From: Arabidopsis thaliana
Taxonomy: Eukaryota > Streptophyta > Magnoliopsida > Brassicales > Brassicaceae
Direction: 5' to 3'
DNA: 64,000 nt
Assembly (NCBI RefSeq): GCF_000001735.4
Contig: NC_003075.7
Location: 3,349,001-3,413,000 of the forward strand
Below the pieces are notes generated by a model, which was given only the letters and a program-made list of their open reading frames with translations, did no database searches and was not told the origin of the DNA. This document shows, in pieces, positions 55,018 to 64,000 of this stretch; within the stretch, counting starts at the first letter, position 1, and every line of letters begins with the position of its first letter. A program made the translations under genes and the position numbers.

Positions 55018-56166
55018 TGATATGGTTCAAATTGCCTTCCTACTCTCTCAAGTAAGAGATCGGTTGCAGTATTTAAGGGTCAAATTTCCTCAAATTTTTT
55101 TTGTTCACACAATGAATTGAATGTCAAGATTAAGCTTGCAGGGAATGAGTGAAATTAAAAGTAAACAAAATAAGAAAACAGCAGATTGATTTGATGTAAA
55201 ACGATTAAAATAAAGAGCTAGGAGTAGGGTATTCTCAGGAAACTATTGGTTAGTAGATCTAATTATAGCTAGGTTGTTATAGAACCATTCTTAAACTCAA
55301 ACTCTAATTATGGAATAACCGGTGGCGTTCCGTGAAACTCTCTATGCCTATAGCTAAGAACTTTAACTTAAACATGCATTCTAACCGAGTTCAATTCTTC
55401 ACCTTAGTAGATAAGCTGATTCTTATTACACACCTATAAACTAGGCTAGTCAAATAATAGATCCAACTACAGATACCTATGGCGGGTATATCTATTGTCT
55501 AGATTCAAGATCTAGTTAATTACTCTAAATCTAGCATTAAGAACAATCAAAGATGAAGAATTCTACAAATAACCTAGCAAAGTGGGCGATCTACTAAACC
55601 ATATGAATCCCTAATGAGAAACCGTATTCTTAACAAGCAAACTACTCAGACATATTGATTGAAACAAGTAACATATTTGATATAGAAAGCATAAACACAG
55701 CAAATAAGATTAGAGTATGAAAGGATCTCTTCACTGTATTGAGAATTGAATGAATCTCTGAAAAACAAGGGATGAATAGCTTATGTTTCTTTGAAAACTT
55801 GATGAAAAGCTTGAATAAAACATGATAGGTCTAAACAATGACCACTACAACTATATATATGCCCTAATAAACGTCCAGGGACTAATAATTCAAATAGGGA
55901 AGTCTTCTGGGGCAAATTTTCACTTCTGTAAACTTGAAAGCGTCATGAACTTTACTGGGCCAAAACTGGTGTCGATCGACACAGGAATGTGTTGATAGAC
56001 ACTCTCACTGAATTTGGAACTGAAATCGTCCTTAGCTTTTGTTTCCTTAGCTCTCGCTCCGAAATGTCTCCTCATCTCTATTGTCATCCCTCCTCATAGA
56101 TACATGAAAAGACTCTAAAAAGACTCGAGAACTAACAGAAAGACTCAAAATCCTATATCTAAAACA
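55018..56166 (-). repeat. ATH7 LTR (about 1,149 bp)
   Basis: Plus-strand borders are TGATATGG (55018) and CTAAAACA (56166). It has the same family traits as 13503-14704: CGGTTGCAGTATTT near the U5 end, GGTGTCGATCGACACA (55969-55984) and GACTCTAAAAAGACTC near the U3 end. The last bases overlap the start of ATH8. Confidence 0.7.
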
Positions 56167-57612
56167 CTATCGTGTCATTGTAGTATTTTAGGTTGTCAAT
56201 CCAATCTAATATGATGCAAACAGATGATATATGATTTGAATGCCCTATGTCAAGCCAAGCAGAGAGTTGTTAGTTTCTAACAGTCATAATGTCAAATAAC
56301 AGAAACGTAATGAAACTAAAATGCAAAACGGCAGTAATAGGCAAACTAATAACAAAGCAGGTAAGATAATAGGCAATCAAATGGATAAGAGATTCGTAAG
56401 GATGGGGTAATCGAATAGCGTGGTCTCCTTAATCTATTCCAATGGTAGGCAAAACTTCATAGAAGCTATCCCTAGACAACAAGTTCAATTACCAATTAAT
56501 CCACTATCGTGATAGAAATCCTCAAGCAGAGCTAGATACACACCTATTCACCATTAGCGATCTCTAGCTAAGCATGCAATATCGAATCAACTTGTTAAAG
56601 CTAATACCCGTTCTAAACGGCCAATACCTTGAGATATAGACGAATATCACATGAATTAGTAGATCCAACATTCCATCGAACACCTTTTGAGCGTGGGAAT
56701 GTTTGGATTCATATTCCAGTTGATCATAAAGGAACATGCTTTAACCACCTAGAGCGACTAAGGGTACCACAACTACTCTATCTCTTCCTTTAAAATACAG
56801 TTCATTACTCATACATATTCAAAGACAATCGCAATGAAATGAATGAAAACCTGATAACATAAGTGATAAAGTATAAACGAAATGAAACAAGAAAAAAATT
56901 TCAAATACTTAAAGGTGAATACAAAGTCGAAGGAGACACGATGCGTCTACGAAACACGTCTAATACTAAAAACAAGTCTCTGTAAAATTCAATGATAAGT
57001 GATGATGCCCTAGGGAAAACCACTTAGAGGCTATTTATAAAAGCGATACAAATCAAATAAGGAAAGTCGGATGGGCCCAACTGGGCCTCCCTGTGATCGA
57101 GTGTCTGTTGGATCAAACTTGGCTTCAAGGACTCCACCTTGCGATCGAGTGGTCTGGAGTGAAGACAAGATGCAACGGTCCAAGGACCCTGCGATCAAGT
57201 ATGTGATCGAGTGGCCTTGGGGATCGAGTGGTTTGGTATCTTCTATTCTCTTATGTATGCTCAGCTTGTCTTGTTGAGTGCAGAATGAGTACATGGGCTT
57301 CATGGTGATCGAGTGATGAAGAGAGGGTGATTCCTCCGGCTTCGCTATAGAGTGAAACTGAGCTACTAGCATCGCCAGGGATGTGATATAGCTATTTGGC
57401 GTGATATGGCTCTAAGGTTGCGATCGAGTACTTTGGGTGAAGGTGTGATTTAGTATCTTGACTTTCTTCTATGTATCTCCTCTGTTTGAACACTAAAAGC
57501 ATCCAAATCCCCTGGAAACAACCCAATATGCAATGCACATGCAATCCTAATGCAAAATCATCTTAACTATGCAAAACACACTAAAACGACTATTAATGAG
57601 ATGAAATGCAGG
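56158..57612 (-). repeat. ATH8 LTR, ends incomplete
   Basis: It is related to the ATH1/ATH5 LTR: GTCATTGTAGTATTTTAGG near 56174, a conserved TTCCATCGAACACCTTTTGAGCG near 56671, GATCGAGTG motifs at 57075-57430, then AACACAATATGCAA-like sequence. The TGATAA start and TTATCA end are missing. Confidence 0.7.
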
Positions 57613-58353
57613 TGAAACAGACAGTGCCGACCGACATTACCTAGGTGTCGATCGACACCAACTACATCCAGATCTTAGAATTCTTCAAATCCCGATTTCA
57701 GCTGCAAAAAGTGCAAACACACCAAAAGTTCATTTCCTATAGAGTCCTAAGAAGTCGAAACAAGAGCTAGATGATGCTAGATGCAAAGCTATAATTGATA
57801 AGCAGATTGTAGAGATACCTCTTAGTGATGTTGTGAAGACTTTCCCTATGATCAAACATTACATAAAGAGGATAGTTACTAAGGATTTGAATAATGACCA
57901 TGGTGTGACGATGATCTCTGCACATGTAAGCGACATTATTCAGAATAGGATTCCAGAGAAACTACGTGATCGAGGAAGCTTTGTGTTAGATTGCTCTATA
58001 TCTACAAGAAGGTTTCTTGTTCTCTTTGTGACCTTGGCTCTTGCATCAACTTGATGCCCCGTGCAGTTGCTTTGAGACGTGAGATGACAGATTTCAAAGC
58101 TACAAGGATTACTCTTCTCCTGGTTGATCGCTTAGAGAGAATCCCTAAAGGTATCTGAGAAGATGTTATGGTGAAAATTGGAGAATACTTGATTCCAACA
58201 GACTTCGTGGTTTTGGAATATGAAAAAGAACCTCTAGATCTTCTAATTTTGGGGAGATCTTTCTTTGCTCAAATTAACGTGAAAGGAGTGTGGATGTCGC
58301 ATCCCACAATTGAATATTTTGTTAAAGTTTTAAATAAAAGAGATCTCTAGTTT
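57613..58353 (+). pseudogene. ATH9: Athila protease fragment
   Basis: A plus-strand piece of gag-pol: DVVKTFPMIKHYIKRIVTKD, then IPEKLRDRGSFVLDCSIS. After a frameshift near 58020 it reads CDLGSCINLMPRAVALRREMT with the catalytic Asp, then a TGA near 58157. [20 protein letters not shown] and LDLLILGRSFFAQ follow. It is a different Athila subfamily from ATH1. A perfect GGTGTCGATCGACACC palindrome lies at 57644-57659. Both ends are cut. Confidence 0.75.
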
Positions 58354-58721
58354 TGGTAAATTTGCCTCGATTAGATAAAGGAGAATTTGCTATTACAGTT
58401 TTTAGTATTTAGAGAATGTTCCCCTTTTCGGGACTCTACATCGTATATTTATAGTCCTAGAACCGAGTTAACAATAATAAATGGTCAGCTTGATTCCAGC
58501 CGCATATCTCGTCTTCATTATTGCTCCGTCTTCATAATCTCGCTCTTCACATCCCGAAATCAGCTCCCCTCATTCATTACTGATTCTGCCGTTACTTCGA
58601 TCGAAGGATCTCTAATTCGAACCCACATTTTGGGCCACCTTCTTCTTAACGGGCCTCTTACTTTTCATGGGAAGCCCAAAACGTGCCTAGGCCCAATAGT
58701 TTGTGAGATCCTACTCCAACA

Positions 58722-58734
58722 GTTTGCCCCCCAA
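58722..58734 (-). other. TAT3 polypurine tract
   Basis: The minus strand reads TTGGGGGGCAAAC directly before TGTTGGAGTAGG. TAT1 has GCTGGGGGCAAAT before TGTTGGGATCGG, so the two borders are homologous. Confidence 0.8.
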
Positions 58735-58905
58735 GTACTTCGGCGCTCGTTACTTTGGAGCATTTAAGATGACCGTTGAAATTCCTCGTATCAAAACAAA
58801 TGATTGCGAACCCTTGATCCCTGAGATTTCTTTCCTTGGAAAGTGTGCAAATGATTTTACATCCTAGGGTTTCTCGTTTTACCTCTTCTTCACACTCATT
58901 ATTAC

Positions 58906-58916
58906 CTATATAAACG
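58906..58916 (+). promoter_or_regulatory. TATA box of the TAT3 antisense gene
   Basis: CTATATAAACG about 385 bases before the antisense start codon and about 185 bases inside the LTR border, on the strand opposite to the element. Confidence 0.6.
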
Positions 58917-59291
58917 CGGGACATGCCCTTATAATTCTTCGCCTTTACGTACTCTCTCAAACCGTCCTCTTTAGAAGTTAAACCCTCCAGCTTTATGTTC
59001 TTCATTTGCTTTTTCTTGCTCGATTTTTGTTTTAGGATAGAACCTAGATCCGCCGTTTAGCTTAGGTATCGGAACAATCGAACGGAATCCTCAATAATTT
59101 CACTAGGTTTTGATCGTTGTTTGGAGATTAGCAACGTGTTCAGCCGTTCTCGCCTCAGATTCTGGCAAACTTTGTGCTGCCGATCAACCTAGATTAACCG
59201 CAACTACTCCGTGTTTATCGACTGAATCCAAAATGTCCCTCTAAATCTCCTTTAGATCAAAAATTGGATTTGAATATAAACAGTAATTGTT

Positions 59292-59735
59292 ATGGCTCCG
59301 AGACGAACTAACGAGGAGGAGGTTTTCATAGAGGGGAAGTTTGGTAAATACGCGAAGTCAATCCTTACGTCGAGAAAATTCCTTTTAGTGAGAGGGGGAT
59401 GCGAGATCCCTAAAGACGTTACGTTGGTACCCATGAAGGCAAAAGAGACTCCAGAAACTCCTCCTTCAGGGCACTAATTCGCCTTTGAAATCTTCTTTTC
59501 GGAGTGCGGACTGTACTTTCCCCTTCCAGAAATCTTCATCGAGCTAATGCACGAACTCGGAGTAGCCCTCCCCCAGCTATGCCCAAACGTAATTCGAACA
59601 GTGTTATGCCTCCAGACTGTTGCACACTTTTGCTCAACACTTTGGTGCGTTCTACAACGGTCCGTTCGCTTGGGACTCATTCAGCTTTCAGAGAATCCGC
59701 CAATCTGGAGTACGTTTAAGAAGAAGGAGTGACCT
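59292..59735 (+). pseudogene. TAT3 antisense gene, N-terminal part
   Basis: The start is MAPRRTNEEEVFIEGKFGKY, an acidic and basic N-terminus. A TAA sits at 59475-59477, and the same frame continues FAFEIFFSECGLYFPLPEIFIELMHELGVALPQ. The ECGLYFPLP..F..L...LG.A..QL pattern is that of the gypsy-type transposon domain (PF04195-like). It corresponds to the GFFYLCFLWLPIPRLVLEYA part of the TAT1 antisense gene. It breaks off at 59762 where the CHR2 LTR starts. Confidence 0.7.
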
Positions 59736-59792
59736 AGCAACCGCATCACCCCTTCCTCTGAGTGTAACGCCCCTGAATCGCCCTATGGCCGG

Positions 59793-60925
59793 TGATAGTA
59801 GGTTTTTAGTCAATTAATCCTAAAATACTATCTTGTCGTTGTAGTATTTTAGGATGTCAATCCAATCCGGTGTGATGCAAACAAATGAGATATGATTCTA
59901 ACAGTCCTGGTATGCAATAACAAAAATGAAATGAAACTTAAAGCAGAAATGGCAATAACAGGCAGTTGAATAACAAAGCAGATATGATAACAGGCAGTCA
60001 AATGGATAAACGATTCCTAAGGATGGGGTAATCGAATAGTGTGGTCTCCTTCATCTATTCAGGTGGTTGACAAAACTTCACAGAAGCTATCCCTTGACAA
60101 CAAGTTCAACAACAGATTAATTCACTCCCGTGATAGAAATCCTCAAGCAAAGCTAGACACTGACCTAATTCCCATTCGCGATCTCTAACTAAGCAGGCAT
60201 TATTGAATCAACATGTTAAAACTAATACCCTCTCTACAGCCAATCCCTTGGGGTAGAGTCAGATATCTCTGGAATTAATAGGATCCAATGCCCATTAAAC
60301 GCCTTCTGAGTGTTGGACGTCTAGACTCATATTTCCACATTAGCCAGTGAAACAAGCAATAAGCGCAACTAATCTAGAAGGGATTCTAGTATTCTAAACT
60401 CAATCACCTAAAAAGACCAAGTAAACCACAACAAATCTATCCCATCCTCAGAAATACGGTTCACTACTCAGACATAATCAAAGACAATAGCAAAGCAACG
60501 ATTGAAAACATGATAACAGAAATGACGAAAGACTTAAACAAAAACTGAATATCAAGTACTGAAAGTGAAAATACAAATGGAGTGAAGTCGAGATTGAATG
60601 GTCCAGCGACCCTGTGATCGAGTGCGATCGAATGGATGTCATGAGGTGGTGATCGATTGGTTGCTTCGGCTTCTTTTCTCTTCTTCGTTCTCAACTTGTC
60701 TGGTTTGAGTGCAGAACGAGCAGATAGGCCTTCTGGTGATCGAGTGGTGATCGAGTGGTTCTGATGGGGTGATTCCTCCGGCATCGCGATTAAGTGAAAC
60801 TGACGTGCTAGCTTCTCCGAGGTTGCGATAGAGTGATTTGCCCTGGAAGGGCTCCGAGGCTGCGATACAGTACTTTTGTTGAAGGCGTCATTGGGAATTC
60901 TGACTTCCTGTTCTGTTTCGCCCTT
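59793..60925 (-). repeat. ATH10: Athila LTR inserted in the CHR2 LTR
   Basis: It starts TGATAGTAGGTTTTTAGTC and carries GTCGTTGTAGTAT at 59835-59847. It follows ATH8 through GGATGGGGTAATCGAATAG and the GATCGAGTG part, and fades near 60925. No primer site or internal sequence adjoins, so it is a solo or broken LTR; the right border is not clear. Confidence 0.7.
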
Positions 60926-62434
60926 AGTCTTTTATTCTTTTTAAAATTATTTTTCTTAATTTTGTTTTCGGTCCGACGCTTAGATGCATCGTTAGTACGC
61001 GTTGGAGATAGCTCGGTCGGATCAAAATTATTAGGCGGTCAAGGGTAGAATTTTATTCTCTCGACATTAAGGCTAAGGTTAGTACCGTAGCGTCTGTAGT
61101 AGCACATGACTAGGTTTTAATTTGGGTTATGATTGTTAGGCATGAGGTTGCATTTTTATACTTAGTATAATTCATGCATTTATTGTTGATAGTCGGATCT
61201 ACGATTTTACGTATGATCGGCTTGGTTGTTTGATTAGATCTTGCATTTATGCTTCATTTAATTTGGGATGAAGTATTTTGTGTGCTTAGGCTAGACATTA
61301 GTTTAGGCATTATGTTGTTTGATTGTGGTAGGATTTATTATCGTATTTATTTGCGGTAATTGTTGTTTGTTTGTTTGTGTGTTCGTAATTTTTATTACGA
61401 ATTAAATTCTTAGCAAGCATGTTAGGTTGTTTGATTGTTGATTGATTGATTGTTGTTGGTTAATCTTGTTTCAGCTTGATTAACCTTTGTGTGTTAGTTG
61501 CTTGCTATTAGGTTTTATTACGAGTAGTATTAGGCTATATTAGGCTCGTAATAAGTAATGTGATTAGTCATTTTTATGACTAAGGTGTGACGATGTCGTG
61601 ATTGTCCCAATAGCTCAGAATGGTTCGCTACCACCCGAGACTGCCCGACGGGGTAGTAAAAGTTTTACAGTAAGGGAGTTGGTCCCTTTTACACGGTTTG
61701 GAGTGGGGAAGGGATGTGATCGTTTTAGACTTTGTGTCTAGCGGTCGGAGACATTGCCTTATGGGAAATCAGCATCGTATAGTATAGGGCCCGTAGGATG
61801 AAGAGTCGTTAGCATGCTAGTTTTAGATTTAGTAGTTTCCGCTGCATATACTCTGTAAAGAGTATTCATTGCTTGTTTGTTTGTGTTGTGTTATTTCTTG
61901 TCGAGTATACTCAATCGAGTATACTCGTATTGATTGTTTGATTGGGGATTGGGATTGGGATTTTTTTGTTATTTGTTAGAAACCTGGACTCACCGAGTAA
62001 TCTTAGATTACTCAAGATTCTAGTTTTTGTCTTACAGGTAACCTTAGTTGGGGAGACCTTAAGGGGAGCACGGACGTTGGGGAACCGGTGTAGATTTTGT
62101 TGTTTTTGTAAAATTAGATTTGTAAACTGACTCGATTTGAGCATTAGGCTCGGGATCCCAATCCATTGTAAGTGTTTTCATGTTTTATTGAATAAAAGAG
62201 ATTTTCTTTAAAAATCCTTGTGTACTTCTGATATTAGTCTTGTCCGGACTAACACAACTTACGGACATGGTACGGGTTGAAAAGCCTTAGGCCGTGTTCG
62301 TGAGGAACGATGTTCAAGGATGGCCTGACCTTAGTACCAGATGTGTTCGGGGAACTCGGTCGGATCGTCTACGGGCATCACAAGTAACGCTTCCGGATTC
62401 GTTCTTAGTCCTAGAATGGTTCGGGGGTGTTACA
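60926..62434 (+). repeat. Main part of the CHR2 LTR
   Basis: Non-coding. It includes TCGAGTATACTCAATCGAGTATACTC (two GAGTATACTC palindromes near 61900-61930), AATAAAAGAG near 62192 and the conserved GTCTTGTCCGGACTAACACAAC (62241), also in CHR1. Confidence 0.7.
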
Positions 62435-62438
62435 AGAG

Positions 62439-62450
62439 TGGTATCAGAGC
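62439..62450 (+). other. CHR2 primer binding site (initiator tRNA-Met)
   Basis: TGGTATCAGAGC is the perfect complement of the 3' end of plant initiator tRNA-Met, 4 bases after the LTR end. Confidence 0.9.
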
Positions 62451-64000
62451 GTGGTTTTGTTCATGCTTAAGGGACACAAGTTTTCAAACGTTTTATCGAG
62501 TCAAAATGAGTCGCAAAGAAAACTTTAGGAAACCGGTGCGTCCATGTACTATAGGTAGAGGGATTAGGTAGAGGGATTAGGTTTTACTATTTGGATGTTA
62601 GTGCAGATTTTGAGGTAATGGATGAAAGGACGACGGATGTGGTGACCACTACAAGGCTATGAATCAATGGGAGAGAACTCATAAGGAGACGATATTGGAG
62701 TTAATAGAGGGAAGCAAATAAAGATGGTTATGCGGAGATGGATCTTGCTAAAGTATTCAAGGAGGTGTTCTATACTAGTTGAAGAAGCTCGTTCAAGAAA
62801 TGGTGTGTGCTCAAACAACCGAGAAGAGGATATCTCAAGAAGCAAAATTGATGAAGTCATTGATCCATGAAGCGTTGTGGAAAAGTAATCAAGGAGGCTT
62901 TGAGAAGACATATCCCAAAGAAGTTACCATGAAGTTAAAGAGAGATGGAGTTAGATCTACTGCAAGTCCATGGTCGATGATTAGGTGAAGCAAGTCGAGT
63001 AAGTGACCAAGCCAAAGATCAAGAAGAAGATGAGTGCTCACCCGATTTAGTCGGTGTAGTCATTGGTCTACCCACTCCGGCCTGTTTAGTAATCCATTAA
63101 CAGAAGAGCGGAAGGCACAAGTAAGTTGTGTTATACCTTAGGAATAGATTACCCTAACCTTGATGACCTTATGGGTCTCGGCGCAGGTACGTATGGGTTC
63201 TAACTATTCTTTTGTGTGGTGTGGTTAATGCTTGCTTTATTTAGAATAAATATTGCTAGCATAGGTTGTTGGTAGACTGCTCGCTTTAATTTTAATTATT
63301 GCTTGCATTGGTTGAGTGGTATAGTGCTTGCATCATTTAGAATAATATTGCTTGCAATAGTTTCTTAAGCGCAACTAGGCATGTGGAATTGTAAACCCAT
63401 GCTTGTGTTGTTGCCTTAAGTATTTTGAGTATGTGTTGGTAGAAAAGTAGGGTTGGTTTCTAGTATTTTTAGGAGCCTTAAGAACCGTAAATAGTGGAAC
63501 TTAGGATTTTAGATGAACCCTAGAAGTTTAGATGGAACCCTTTACCCGGTTGATCTTGTGGTGTTTTATGGGCTTGTTGGGGAAAAAGCCAGGGTTGGTG
63601 TGTCAAGTAAGTAAGATGTTATGTGATAGAGAATCACATACGTAAGAATGAAACTTTAGTTGTGCCGTGTGAAATCTGACCCCTAGATCAGCAAGCTTGT
63701 CAAGGCATCATGTGAGATAGAAAATCACATTTTAGAAGAGGAATAAGATAACCACTGTAAAGAAGAGAGAGCCACTGCCAAACCTACTATGGGAACAGCC
63801 CTAGTGTGGTTGATATTGCCAATAGCCATGAAGGAAGGAGCCTTCAGTGTGAAGATCAGAAAAGATAGAAACAGCCGTTCGCCGGTAGCCGTAAAGGGAA
63901 TGAAGAAAAAGAGAGAGAGTGGAGTAGTTATTTTAATCATGAGTAGACGCCAAAAGAGAGTGTAAAGACTATTCTCGTAAGGACAACGGGGATCAACACA
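62451..64000. other. CHR2 leader and unassigned sequence
   Basis: The first 150 bases match CHR1 (GAGTCAAAATGAGTCGCAAAG, GGAAACCGGTGCGTCC). Bases 62779-62988 give a 69-codon Lys/Glu-rich frame of unknown meaning. Bases 63000-64000 contain repeated TTGCTTGCA strings near 63300-63360 and repeated GATAGAGAATCACAT/GATAGAAAATCACAT near 63626 and 63715, but no gene I can support. Confidence 0.4.

Larger units (their letters stand above)
54381..56166 (-). mobile_element. ATH7: Athila relic (gag piece and LTR)
   Basis: Minus strand: LTR 56166-55018 (ATH2 family), then gag 54881-54390. Its gag and LTR are separated by a worn leader; the primer site is not recognisable. Confidence 0.75.
58354..59762 (-). 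mobile_element. TAT3: 3' end of a Tat-like element
   Basis: On the minus strand: antisense-gene region (59762-58735), polypurine tract (TTGGGGGGCAAAC, 58734-58722) and LTR (TGTTGGAGTAGG at 58721 down to about 58354, 368 bp) with a TATA (CTATAAATATACG, 58443-58455). The arrangement equals TAT1 in mirror image. The rest of the element was cut by CHR2. Confidence 0.75.
59763..64000 (+). mobile_element. CHR2: chromovirus-like gypsy element, 5' LTR and leader, right end outside the window
   Basis: The LTR begins TGTAACGCCCCTGAATCGCC (59763) and ends GGGGGTGTTACA (62434), with TGTAAC/GTTACA inverted ends. A perfect tRNA-iMet primer site, TGGTATCAGAGC, follows at 62439-62450. The LTR is interrupted by an Athila LTR from 59793. 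No gag, protease or RT was recognised up to 64000, so the leader is long or the coding region has been replaced. Confidence 0.75.

Noticed and set aside
63725-63940. 71-codon minus-strand frame with hydrophobic start
   Set aside because: No homology recognised, no leader or splice context, near the window edge.

Overview
The window is a stretch of plant nuclear DNA from a member of the Brassicaceae, probably pericentromeric or otherwise heterochromatic. The evidence is a pile of nested LTR retrotransposons: Athila-type Ty3/gypsy elements with a tRNA-Asp primer site, Tat-type gypsy elements with an antisense gene, chromovirus-like gypsy LTRs with a tRNA-Met primer site, and one copia-like solo LTR. 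There is also a Helitron with the usual plant ends and introns of the GT-AG type. I cannot name the species. Almost all retroelement coding regions are broken by stops, frameshifts or deletions.

Layout (element names are mine). 1-5744: Athila-like ATH1, minus strand, running off the left edge: spacer, protease, gag, primer site, 5' LTR. 5745-7869: AT-rich upstream region. 7870-12255: the one convincing host gene, a two-exon SPRY-domain protein with an N-terminal membrane anchor. Its 2,985-bp intron holds a 1,039-bp Helitron and an 863-bp hAT-like MITE, which carries a minisatellite of E2F-type sites. 13503-20681: Athila relic ATH2 enclosing a 5'-truncated Tat element, TAT1, with a spliced antisense gene. 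21752-22243: copia-like solo LTR with a 5-bp target duplication. 22519-22858: small two-exon GRF-zinc-finger-like gene or pseudogene.

23345-46561 is an Athila nest. ATH3 (minus) abuts the host element ATH4 (plus; LTR 25721-27086, gag, protease, spacer, ORF-1 start to about 30385, then ORF-1 end, 3' region and 3' LTR at 43811-46561). ATH4 is split by ATH5 (minus, about 30390-43810). ATH5 is split in turn by ATH6 (plus, 34504-40184), which is flanked by a TTGTT target duplication. In the copies where the protease-to-ORF-1 interval can be followed (ATH4, ATH5), gag-protease leads straight through a spacer to the ORF-1 protein, with no reverse transcriptase or integrase in between. This looks like a non-autonomous Athila family.

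46562-52983: Tat element TAT2 (minus) with gag, protease fused by deletion to reverse transcriptase, RNase H plus a second RNase H, integrase, and 5' LTR. 52984-54380: decayed chromovirus-like LTR end and leader (CHR1). 54381-58353: pieces of three Athila elements (ATH7-ATH9). 58354-59762: Tat 3' end (TAT3, minus) with a second antisense gene. 59763-64000: chromovirus-like LTR, tRNA-Met primer site and leader (CHR2), its LTR interrupted by an Athila LTR (ATH10).

The most interesting signals are three. Athila LTRs carry a 12-13-nt match to the 5' end of tRNA-Asp, the same tRNA whose 3' end matches the primer site. A Tat antisense gene sits just inside the 3' LTR in two unrelated copies, each with its own TATA box. 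An E2F-site array lies inside the intron of the SPRY gene.
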